The notes under the pieces were generated by a model, which searched no databases, was not told the DNA's origin, and saw nothing but the letters and a program-made list of their open reading frames with translations. Position numbers and translations under genes: made by a program. Shown here piece by piece: positions 12,841-25,100 of a DNA stretch of 64,000 nucleotides; the first letter of the stretch is position 1; each line of letters opens with the position of its first letter. The stretch spans positions 23,935,775 through 23,999,774 of the forward strand of contig OX387605.1 in assembly GCA_947568835.1 (NCBI GenBank), written 5' to 3'. The stretch is from Protonemura montana (lineage: Eukaryota; Arthropoda; Insecta; Plecoptera; Nemouridae).

Positions 12841-14088
12841 CTTCATCTACCACAAAGTTATGCTAGCTAGATTATAATATCAGGTATAATACGTTAAGCT
12901 TTTGTATAGGAAATATCGGTTGGAATCATCGCCGGTATCAGCCAAATTAAAGTTATTTATTTATTTTGTAGGATGTTTCAAAGAAGTCTGTGAAAATTTA
13001 GAATGACAAATTATGTTGTCAAGTCGTGATCAAGCTCGAGGTAGTCAATTCAGAATGTTGTGTCGAAGTGGTTTTACATGTTGGCTGTATAGTTTATAAA
13101 CTGATCAGTGGCTTATTCTGAACCTGCCGCTTGCTACTGCTTCTTCCTCAAACTACTTGAATACTGTCACACATTTCATAATCGCAGATTATAATTACAA
13201 GTAAAGGATTAAATATCCACTTATCTATTCTTTTATTACTTATTTTCTAAGCACTATCAATATTCTTCTTCTGTTACTATTTTCAATTTTCTTCTTTTAA
13301 AAGAGCTTTGTGGTGAAGCAAATAGCTCGAGCTACATACATGCCTATAGCAACAGCTTTGAAATAAACAGCTATTATTGTAATTTGTTGGAGGCTTTCGA
13401 TAATTTTAATTGTATTTATCCAGTATTGTTTAGAGTTCATACTTGTATTAAATGATTGTCATTTAATAACAGTGGTTTTACAAATAAATGATCCCAACAT
13501 TTGCTTTAAACTGGCTTCTGAATATCATAAAACCTGTACATATCATCGTTCTGACTGAACTTATCGTGATGGCTAGTGGGCATTGGGCATCTGCAAGGAA
13601 TTATTCCACACTATGAACCCAAGAATTTTCTGACGTTAGCAACTTTATCTTGATCGATATCTGCATTTTTTGCCAATAGTCACAAAGGAACAAATGCACA
13701 ATCATCAAGCAGAATCTCAGAATTGCCCCAGAAAGCCATACAATTGTATTGTATGAAGGTTTTAGTTTGACAAGCTCGACCAAGCTAGCTCGACTCTTTT
13801 CCTTTTTTTTGACATTTTTCTCTCGTTTTAATTCCTGCTTTCAGAACGGCAATTAGGAAGCCAGTAGAAAACCTATTTCTTATCAAAAGTGGTTTGAAAT
13901 TGAATCGTATGATGGCGGGCTTGTACAGCGCAAGACGGCTATTTTTATCACAGTGACCCAGTTAGTCGCCATTTTGCTGCAGACAGGCAGGTCCGACAAG
14001 TTTTTAGTTAAGCCGTTTTTTACTAAAATTATCTGCAATTAGATTTATGAAATTGTGATTTTAAGGAACACGTACTCGTGATTTTCTA
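12841..14088. other. Intergenic region between ZXD and basigin genes
   Basis: AT-rich spacer. It begins with the likely 3' UTR of the ZXD gene; AATAAA-type signals occur near 13362 and 13483. The part nearest 14088 should contain the basigin 5' UTR and promoter, but I see no TATA or other decisive motif. No additional gene was recognised. Confidence 0.5.
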
Positions 14089-17000
14089 ATGGAAAGAAAA
14101 ATGGACTCGTTAAGCTCGTCGCTTTTATTTGTTTTTGCATTTCTATGTCTGACAACTTCAACATATTCGCAAGGTATGGCAAGGGTTGGAATGAGCCTTC
14201 TTTTCTTACGTCAAATTTCATTTCGCCTCCTACCTAGCATGATAAAATGAACTTTAATGTATCTTTCAGTTTTTGCCGAGGATATGCATATGTTCTGATT
14301 TAATGTATGCTCCACAATCTTCTGCCATTCCTTTCCCAAAGTCTACATGAGCCTTAGGCAGGGGGAGGGGCGTTTAAATTTACTTCATTGCAAATTGGCA
14401 TGTGCTTTTCTCATGTCAAGCAGCATCTCTCCAACCTAAGTTAGTAGCTGATTCAATACTACAAGGCTCGGCCTTATAAGCGTTCTCATATAATGATTTA
14501 AGAAAGTATTATCCATTGTCCACACCAGATATCCTAATGATACCCAATTATCGTCTTGATTCAGGCATTCCTCGTGTTACCTATGAAGGAGATAGCCTGG
14601 TCGTAGAAGGAGATCCTTTTCGTATAACTTGCCGCGTGACTTTGTTTGACTCTGTAAAGTGGCAGAAAGATGGGCGTACTTTGTACCCTGACATTTACAA
14701 CAATATAACACTCGACGAAGAAACAACGAGTGGTACTGTACTGGCCACTCTTTCTGTCTCTTACGCTAACATTTTCCACACGGGAAGCTATAGATGTAAC
14801 TCATTTACCAACGAAAGCCTCCAAATCTATGTACTGAGTGGTAAGATTATCAAACTATAAGTGTGCGAATGGGTTTGAATTGGGCACTAGCCTTTCATTA
14901 TTTTGTACATATATTAATTTAATTCCAAGAATTCATCGAGTTGCGATAGTAGAATTATTTTTAAAAGCAACACAGCCTCTAAGATATTTAGTCCGTTAAC
15001 TGGAACTTTTAAATTCAAATTTATGGTGCCTATAAATATATACTAGGCAATGTATATTTATATAAAACCAAAAACCGCCCAGTTTTGTCAACTCTTAATT
15101 TAACCTATCGTTATTTCAACAAACAACTTATTTGTTGCTACATATTTCAGTCTGGGAAAAATTAACCCTTCTTTCTGAAGGTTATTATAATTTCATATTT
15201 TTCTTCGACTATCTCAACGATACATCTTGTGCATTTTGTGCCTACATCTGATAAAAAATCATTTTTTATTTTTGCCTGTCTGTGTCAGGGTGGGTCATGT
15301 AGGCTTGCCTCTTCCAGTTCCCTGGCCTTTAAAAGTTCAGTGTGAACTCAACATTTCTATATGATCAATATCTGATAGAATCTCATAAAAAAAAATATTA
15401 GCCACTTGCTTGTTTGCTATTCCATCGTTTTATACAAGCTAAATAGATCTATCTCATTGTTATGTGTTCTTTAATTGCTACTTATTCTATCTTCTAAAAG
15501 ATAGTCTAAACGACAAGGCAGCTAGGTATTTAGGTAAACGTAAATTAGTTTTGCAGCAATGTGAATAATTTCAGTACCTGAACGTTTTAACTTGAACGAT
15601 AATCACAGTGACAACGTGCATGAGTTGATTCTAAAAACTGAAATTCTATTAATTAAAATTATTGAATATGTGCTAAAATCCTAATTAACTTTGCTTTTTG
15701 TTTGACCGCGTGATTGTGTCTTCTCAAATAATTTGCAGATGCTTAATTGTGAACTCTACTAGATATAAACCCAGAATATAACATCTACTAATACAACAAT
15801 ACTTGTAATAATAAATTAATGGTGGGGTTTAAAGTCGCTTTAACCTGTCATTTAGCACAATACTCGTAAAAGTCAGCATTTAATAGCAAGAACCTGGAAA
15901 TAATTAACTATATCACATTACAAGATATGGAATACAACTAAGTTTACAAAATAATCATCACTTTTAGCAATTTATTTAATTTCACATTTCCTGTATAGAC
16001 AATTTGTTATCATGTTTGTTTTGATACAATTTTCAACAGATAAGTGAGTAATTGGTGAATAGTATCTACAGCAAAAAATTGCTTACAATACTTCTGTGTT
16101 TATATTTATTCAATAATCTGGTAAATCTGTTTTTGGATTTGTATCCCATATCCATCAATATGTATTATCTACATCCAACTTGCAATTTCAACATCAAGGA
16201 GTCAAGGTTCAATGAGATAATGATTTGAATGAGCGGTTTCTTGATTTCAGCTAACCCAAGTCCCACCGACCCGATCTACGTGCCTGTCAGATACAAGCAA
16301 AAGCAGGCCTTGCTACCTTGTCCCATCCGGGAACAGAAACCTCTAGTCTTGAAATGGTAAGCACTTTTACAAATTGCATTCTGATATGTCTGAGTAAGTT
16401 GTCACCTCGAGGCTCAACGTCTTTGATGGTTAGCCGTTACAAGTTGTTCCGATAGCTCCTTTATCAACAGCAATGTTTTTTTTAATTGCAATTGATTAAG
16501 AAACAGACTAAAAAACAAAACGTTAATTTAGTGCAAAAAAAATCTTGTACCCTTGTTTTGCTTTACTGCTAGTGTGTCAAGTAATAGGACTGCAAGAAAA
16601 TGGCCCAAAGTGCTGCTGCAGTCAGCTCAGCAGGGTTACTTCTCAAAATAATTTGATATATTGAACTACATTCTTAACACATTCAATTGTCATGAATCAC
16701 CAAACTGATGTTCCAAGTTGCGGGTTTGTTTGCAGGAGAAAAGAGGAATCTGTGATTGCAATCGGAGAAGACGACTTCAAGCAATACAACGTATCTTCAG
16801 ACGAGCATGGGATGACACTGATCATCACTAACCCGGGCGAGAAAGACCTGGGGAACTATTCTTGCCAGTTGTACAGTCCATCTAACTTCTCTGCCGTCGA
16901 TGGCATGACCAAGTACTTTGTCGTCATGAGTGCGTACTTATATCCTGCTTTGTAATCTAGTAGTTGTATAGGATTTCAAGGTTAATTCTAAAAGTTGTCA

Positions 17001-20000
17001 GTCTGAACATAATTGGAGATCATTTCCAATTAAGTATCAAACCGGATTTTTTTTTAACGTAAAAGATAATACTTATTTCAGTGGAATTGTAATAAGATTA
17101 AACTAAAAGATCAATTAGACATGAGTCCAAAAACCATCATCAACTAAAAGATCATCGATCAAACTGACCAAAGTTTCAAATAATATCGTCGTAGTTCTAA
17201 ACAATAGTTACCTGAGATGGGTTTATGTATTATATTATGCATGTTTGGTTTTCCTGCAGGTGACCTGACCATCAAACTGGAAGAAGCATCCACCGTTATT
17301 GAAGGAGAGAAGCTGAAGATCAGATGTCTGGTCACAAGCAAGACTCCCCCTCATCGCATAGCGTGGCAATTTGGCAAGTCTCCATCATCTACTCATTTAT
17401 TTACTAGGATGTGGCTGTCTGCCATTACGATTTACAATGCAATTCATCATGTACACATAGAATGCAGTAAAACTACTTATAAATAGATCAAACTAGAATG
17501 TAATGCATTGTTATCTGACATCTGGCAATCTTCAAAAGAACCTAGGCAAACTAGAATTCTTCATATTTGAAGGTCTAAAATAAAATCTGCCGTGGAACAA
17601 TCTACGTTAACTATAGATTCATGTTTGAAAGATAGGAAGAAAATAAAAAAAATTGGATGTTGCGAAATGGAGCACAGCCTGCATACAAATTGTTAATTTT
17701 CTCAAGTATTGCCTTTATCTCTCAAGGTATCTCTTACAACATAGATAGCAGTTATGCAATATGAGGCTTTCTAGCTATCAAGATAATGGATTCATCTTTT
17801 CCTTACTGTTGACACAAATCTTTGTATTCGATGAACCAATGTGATATTAGGGTGAACTAAACCTACTGCCCACTTTGACTGTGAGACAGGGTTAGCCAGG
17901 ACCCCTATTCACTAACTTTTTCCTGATATCAATTCTGCAGAATTGGAACTTCTGGTTCTAAAGAATCCAATAACCATGTTGATTTTGAATTCCGAGTTTA
18001 TCTAGCTGCGAAATTGGAAGGTTATAGTCGCGTAATAAAAGACAGTTTGATACATTTTGGATTTATACAATGGCTTTTGGTTCTGCAAAATTTTTCAATT
18101 TTGCTGGCAATTTGCTGTATTTTCGACCCTGCATTTACATTTTCAGTCACATCGTCTGCAGTTTCTTTGGAGCTCCTAGAATTTTCATTTCTGTTGTCGC
18201 CAATCAGGATTAGTTGGCTAATACCATTTCTTGCGGTGTTACGATTGGTCAGATTGTAATTCTGAACAAAATCCAGAATTTCAATTGCTGGCATTTGGCA
18301 GTGAGTTTGTGAATAAGGGTGCTGGCACCCTGTTCTGTTTGTGGTCTATACTTGCAAGTTCCAGTTTGGATACACAATTTGAGAAATCAGTCTACACCGA
18401 TTTGTCTAGAGATCTTTCTAGAAACATGCCTTTCTTATTGGGGGGGGGGGGGGGGGGAAATGCAATTACCGCTAATTTTTTAAAATGGGTATTTAATCCA
18501 CCAAGCCTTTGCAACTGCTGGCGTAACGCATGCATCTTTCTCATATCAGGCAACAGCACGTACGACGAGAGCCGGGACCGCGTGGAACTGGCTGCGGACG
18601 AGCGCGATATCCCAAACGCTGTCTTCAAGATCAATGTCGCCGTGATGGAAGACCGCGGCACTTACACTTGCTTGGCGTATGCCACTGCCAACTCCAACGC
18701 CACCATCGCCGAAACATTTGTTCGAGTCAAAGGTCAGTCTCTTTGCTCGGTAATTTCAAGTTTTCACCGACTTTTGTTAGCTATTTTATGTGCTGTACTT
18801 GGTGGGTAAGTACTTGGTGCACTCAAGCTTGTAATGGGTCAACTGTACTCTACCCACGACTGAAAATTTCAAAGAAAATCTTATTTGTAAATGACATCCT
18901 GCTCCCCTCTAAAATAACAACTGCTAAACCAGTCATAAAAATGCATAGATTTGCTTTAAATGGGTTCAACTTTTTTTTTTGCTACACCACCAACCGGGTT
19001 GTTTTTATCTGTAGTAAAACGGAATTTTGAGCAAGGAGTCAGGGTCCTAGAAAAACACTCACTCAATTTGCTCTGGTGGTAAGAATTAAAACTGAACTGA
19101 TGTGCATAGTCTTGATGGAGGTTAATTGGGTAAGGTGAGGGGTTCCAAGGCTTTCGGGCAGGGCACTAAACATCTAACACACAGCCCTGAGTGCCATATT
19201 CAAAATTTTACCGATTTTAAGGTCAGTATTTCTTAAAATGTTTGCTGTTCGGAGTTTATGTGCTTTATCTCATATGTACACGACTGATTTTTATTTAGGT
19301 TACCTGGTTAGAAACCGATTTTCTTCCTGTGTACTGTTTGAGTAGCCAGAATTTATGAGGCAACAAAAGTATATTTCTGCACCGACCATGGGAAATGTAT
19401 AGAAAGGAAACGGTGTTGGTTTGTTTAGCCCACTGCATGAAAAATAAACACATTTTTATTATAGTTTCTCCTGTGACTCTCCGTGGCTTCTTTCATTCAG
19501 CGCCAAAAGAAATGCATTGTCCGAGGGGAGGGGGGGCACCTATCCTTCAAGGAAAATTTGTTCATAAACTGATCTTTTTTTGCTGCTAATTAAATTGAGA
19601 TTTCAGCAAAGTTTGCATGGCATTACATGTTTATTAACAGCAAATTGAGTTAGCAAGAAGAAAAATATATCTTTCACACTCCATATTTTTAGAAGCCACA
19701 AAAATGAACCTTGTTTGATATATCTTATTCTTCTTAGTTGCAACTACCAATAGAGGCTAAACATCAATTAAACTCAAATTGATACAACATTTAATGAAGT
19801 TAATGTAATGTATATTATCTAGAGATCCTGTGTTTCTTAAATAACCTCATCTGCTTATCCCTAATTGCCTTATTGGTGAAAATAAACTTCTAAACTATTT
19901 ATATATTTTTTAAAGCAGATATTATCTGATTGGCTTAACTGATTTTTATTGCTATGCCCTGTCCGCACAGACAAATACGCTGCCCTCTGGCCGTTCCTTG

Positions 20001-20749
20001 GGATCTGTGCAGAGGTGATCGTGCTCTGCGCAATCATCTTAATCTACGAGAAGAAACGTAACAAGGCTGAGCTGGAAGAGAGTGACACCGATCAAAGTCC
20101 AGACCAGTGAGTATACTTCTCTGTGCCAGTTCCCACACATGCACATACTACAACTGCCAATGTCTAGCTGGCTCTCTTATTTGTTTTTCTATGTTTCACT
20201 GTCACATGCTGGCTGCATTCCTTCTGTCAAACCTCACCTGCACAAGTCTTATTGTAGTTTAGTGTAGTTTTTATTTTGAATTTCATAACCCATTACTATA
20301 CGTTTTAAATACTTAAGTTTCAAATAAGTAATAGTTTAAGGCTGTGAAGCAGATGGACAGAATCATAGTAGGCTCATACTCCACTATGTTTTAGGCAAAA
20401 GAAGTCTGCACCGAAATGAAATGGATAAAGCTCCTACTAGATTCTAGGTAGTACATGTTTGTCAACCTCTGTATTGGAATTTGTATGTTGGTTCATATCG
20501 AGTCCGAAGAACTTGTCCAAGCACTAGCTTACGAGGATGTAGCTCATTGCTTTGTGGTTTATTTTGCTTGCTTGCTGGCTGCTGATGCTTCTTAAGCTTG
20601 TTTAGATGCCTGTTTTATGCAATTAATGGATATACCATGATATTCTTACGTTATGGCTGATTATTTAATGTTTGGCTAATTTTTAACTTTGTTGTTTCAG
20701 AAAAAACACGCCGGATTTAGGCAAGGAATCGGTACGACAACGGAAGTAA
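14089..20749 (+). CDS. Bsg: Basigin/neuroplastin-like membrane protein, three Ig domains
   Basis: Basigin-group proteins are single-pass Ig-superfamily glycoproteins that chaperone monocarboxylate transporters to the plasma membrane and act in adhesion. Exons: 14089-14173, 14565-14840, 16251-16356, 16736-16929, 17260-17373, 18550-18732, 19971-20106 and 20701-20749 (1143 nt, 380 aa). Exon 1 encodes a signal peptide (SSSLLFVFAFLCLTT). Ig1 is in exon 2 (ITCRV, VKWQKDG, YRC), Ig2 in exons 3-4 (LLPCP, LKWR, YSCQL) and Ig3 in exons 5-6 (IRCLV, IAWQF, TYTCLAYA). The membrane helix at residues about 323-345 (ALWPFLGICAEVIVLCAIIL) keeps the family's buried Glu (334). It is followed by EKKRNK and an acidic tail ending VRQRK. 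Intron 5 needs a GC donor (17374-17375). Reading through the donor after 20106 would stop at once (CAG TGA), giving a shorter tail isoform. The ATG at 14101 is an alternative start. Confidence 0.93.
18440..18457 (+). repeat. Poly-G tract (18 G) in basigin intron
   Basis: An uninterrupted run of 18 guanines about 90 bp upstream of the Ig3 exon acceptor. Such runs can form G-quadruplexes and are prone to sequencing length errors. It lies in the intron that uses a GC donor. Confidence 0.9.
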
Positions 20750-22196
20750 ATAGTGGCCGCGATTGTACTTATCGGCTTTTAGATACTTTTATCGATTCTT
20801 TATCAATTAAAACCATGGAAAATGAGCAAAGGAGTGGTTTGTTGCTTACAGCTGCAACTTGTAAGGTGTTCGTATAGTTTTGGTCCACTTATGACTAAGC
20901 AAATAGTTTGTTTTGTTTGAACATCATCTCTTTGAAAAAGCAATAAAGAGAGATCTACTACAAGCTGTAGATCGTACTAAAAATTACAATTTCAAGTAGC
21001 AGGCTCTATTAGCTGCCCGAAGGCAGTTTCACTTCCATGCATGCCGTTCGCTTCTCAACAGTAGACTGCTAGAAGTGGGTCAAACGGAACATTGTGCCTC
21101 AGACATCTGACAACGGCAGTCGAACAACTACCATCGGGTCATTGCTCGTCTGTGTCGTTGGGGGTGTGCCATTTTGACTGGCTGTAAATAGCATCTTCAA
21201 TCTCGTCTCGTACCTCGTTCGTATCATGTGCACAAAAATATCGGGCAACGGGTCACGTTTGTTATTAAAATTTTTGAGTCGGTATTTGCTGTTAGCTAAC
21301 CTTGTTATTTACCCGTTAGTTCCCTCCTGGTCGCCAGCACCCTCCGCTCAGCGTAATTTAGCAAGGTTGTGAAACTGCCTTACATTGATTATTCTTAACT
21401 TTGCTAGATAAGAATCATACTAGAATTAGTTCTTTATTAGTCACTAAATAAATATAATGCACATATATAAATAGTTACGATAATTAAATTACTACTAACT
21501 ACCAAATAAAAGTGTATAAAATTGTTAGCTGATTCTTCGGAAAGATTATTTTACGTTGAGTTTTGTCGTGTGCCTCACTAAAACATTTCAATATAGAAAA
21601 TTAAAGATTACCCACCATGTTCTGTTGCTTTCATTCAATGATTGTTGTATTGTATTTGTAGGCGTCTTTGGATGTTGGTACGGGATGGCTACGAAATCAC
21701 CTGATTATTTAGTGAAAATGTACTCTCATTGGCAGGCGGTCACTGGATATACAATGTTGAATTGTAATACTGCCGGACACTGAATATCGTGTTATTCCCA
21801 GGGAATATGCATGCCTAAAATAAAGCCTATGGTTATCATTAACAACAATCAATGTAGGCAACTATTAATATTTCACTCACCAAACACAATATTTAACATC
21901 TTTAAAAGACATTGTTTTTTATTAATAAGAAAACTGTTGTTGAACCATTTTTAAGAATCAAATTATATGTATTTAATTTATATCATTAACATGAGTTTTT
22001 TTTCATTTGCTGTTATCCCCAAAAATGAATCTTGTATTCAGACTTGATCCAACCAATCAAAGATGAGGAGCATATTCAAAAATGCTCTTCATTCCAATCC
22101 AGGTTAGAAGGCAGTATTCAGCACTACTTGGCTTGCAATTTATAGACACAAGTCACAAAAAACCTCTTCGATAATCTAATTTATGGATTGTAAGAT
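20750..22196. other. Intergenic region between basigin and MSH5
   Basis: Probably contains the basigin 3' UTR: AATAAA signals occur near 20942, 21446, 21502 and 21809. The stretch 21000-21350 is somewhat GC-richer, and the final few hundred bases must include the MSH5 5' UTR. No other coding exon, RNA gene or repeat was recognised. Confidence 0.5.
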
Positions 22197-25100
22197 ATGA
22201 CGTCCACAGATATTTCTACTATTTTGGAGTCCCCAGACAAGAAATGTAGGTCACAGAAGCCTCATTGTTCGTCGACATCACAAGAAGAAGATTCGTCTCC
22301 TTATGGATCTCAGTACTATAGTATGCATTCGAACAGTGTAATTGGATCGTTATCTAGAACTGGAAGCAAGGGTAACGCATTAAATGGAGAGTAAGTATTT
22401 CGGCTGCAACTGATTGGCCAAGTTGGTTGTCATTCCCTTTTTTGGAAGGGAGTAACAGCAAGTAAAATAATGATCAAAAATGCATAGAACTGTTAAAGTA
22501 AAATGTAGCAAGTTATATGTATGGTATCTTCCTATTTGGTAAGAAGTACTTACTATTTTCACCTCCTTATTACTCAGCCAACAAAATGACCAAACAGAAA
22601 CCACATCGTCTGAAAAAATGGACTCCCAGGATCGCCAGGAAGAAGACAATGAGATAACAGCCGAAGACATTGAGAAAATTCAAGTTATACCAGATATATA
22701 TAGTTCCAGCTCAGATGCAGAGGAGGTTTGTATTTTATTCTTAAATTTACATAGTATTCATAAAATTCTTAATAAACAAATGTTAGATACCTAAATAACA
22801 TTTATAGGGAAAAACTGCTGATTCAATTTCACCATAACTAGACCAACTAGACCCAAAAAAAGCATCACCCATTTTTATCAACCATCATCATGAATAATCA
22901 TAGTAGGTATCTTGTTGTGTCTTGGGAATCTCTGAAGTTTGGCCCATATGGTAAGATAATCAGTACCTAAGATCAGAGGAGTGATTGGGTTATAAGTACA
23001 GGTTGTGCATTTCACTGACTGGCATAGAGAGGGAAAGGGAAAAGGAAAGAGATATTGCTTATTTATTAACATGAACACCATAGCCCTTGCACATAAGTAG
23101 CAGCTATATTATTTCACTAACATCAGTCTTACTTGTACCTATTTTATAAAACAAAAAATAAGTAAATGTGTATTTGCTCTTGTTTGCCATGCCAAGCAAG
23201 CTTGGTGTTATCACCATACTTAAAAGTTTATCCAATTTTGACCAGACTTGAACAATTAGGAAATAAGAAGATCTGTAACTTTTCTTGCTAACTTTCTATT
23301 CATAATTCGACTATTTCAATGATTTTGAGTAGATTTTGAATCTTTAGAATCAATTCAGTCATCCATTTGTTTTTTGGTGTAACATTTTCAATATATTTCA
23401 AGACATTTTAGTATTTATGTAAGATTTTAACACGAGTACGTTGCAGATAGTGATGTCAGTGTTCTGGTCTCGAGGAATGCTAGGAGCAGCATCCTACGAC
23501 ATTGAAACCTCAGAGGTGAGAATACATTGACGTTCATCAATCACTCGATCTCATCCAAACACTTCGTCTACTTAATTTAAATATGCTATCTTTGTTAATG
23601 CTTGCAAAATCATAACACATTTTAAATTCTTTTTGTTCTTATGATTTTGCTCACATAAACTTTTCAGATTAATCTACTGACAGACATAGTAGACGTTCAC
23701 CCTGAGTTCAACATGCTGCGGAGTTTGTTCCACCAAGTGGGCCCCACTCACGTTGTGACGAGTGGAGGTCTGTCAGAACATTTCATCAAAACCTTGCGAG
23801 AACTTGTCAGCAATGGAGAGTCAGACAACGACTCAACCGCTCTAGAACGATCCGAGTACACAAATCAAACCAACCTTCACATTCTACCAAAGAAGGATTA
23901 TAGTATGATGGTTTTTAGACTCATGTCTATTTATTTATCCTTAGCACAAGTTTTTAGAAAAACTATTTGAACTGGGTTTTGAATGCTAAGTAAAGGGCTA
24001 CTAAATTTCCCGACGTTTCGCAACATATACTAGTTACTTCTTCAGAGGTTTGAGCAGTCCTGACAATTTTCCGATAACAAAAGAACCACATAAAAGTAGC
24101 CCTTTACTTAGCATTCAAAACCCAGTTCAAATAGTTTTTCTAAAAAGGATTATAGTACGTTCGTACCTAGTGCAATGAAGAAGTGTTTCTCAATGATCGT
24201 AAAAGCTTGTGGCAAATTTCTTATAATATGTTTGTGCTCACCTTGCTGAGTGATTGGGTGGGGGAGGAAGCAGTATTTGCTGTCTGAGTTCCAAGCTTTG
24301 AAACTGTGCTGCTTTGCCATTTGGTGATGATATGAGCTACAATATTACTTTGAAACATTATCACAATTCATTTGTAAACTAAAATATCTCTAAAAAAACC
24401 AAGCCATTATTAGGAATACCATTTCTCCAGGATAGTACAGTTTAATTCCCTGAATGAAACAAATGTTTGAAAGAGTTGGTTTAGTAGTGTTCCCCCAATT
24501 ATTTACCCACAATTTTATTGACCCTTGAATAAAATTGAAAGAATTAATAATTAATGATGAACTAATATATCAAGTTATTCTGCTCTTCATTTTAATACTT
24601 CTATTGAAAAACAGTAGGCAGGTATGAAATCTGATTTAAATTGCAAACGCTTGCAATGAGTGGGTTAATTCATTATTAGGAACACTTCTACCCTCTCAAA
24701 AATTGATGCCCAAGTGGAATACAAACCCCGATCTCCCTCTATTGCGGCCAATTTACCTACTTGGACACATCATTTTTAAGAGGGTAGTAGTTCCACAAGT
24801 CATTAGTTCCAGTAGTCAATCAAATACACAATTTGATTGACATTATAAATTAGGATGATTGCAAGTTACCAAAAAACAAATCACAATTGCAACTCCATCA
24901 CAATTGCAACTCCATTACAACTTAGCTACTTCTCTCTCTCGCCCAACATTCACCAATTCCCTACCCTGTCATCATGTAAGAAAATGTCTGTGCATTCCCT
25001 CCCTCGAAAGTGTTTGAGTCATGCAAGCGTCGAGTGTACTCCCTGCGCCTCCCTTCCGAGCCGGAAGGAAGCAATGACGAGGAACACCAGCTGTTCATCA

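Noticed and set aside
18014..18294. Open frames on both strands upstream of the Ig3 exon of basigin
   Set aside because: They lie inside the intron, do not resemble Ig or membrane segments of the family, and are not needed for phase.
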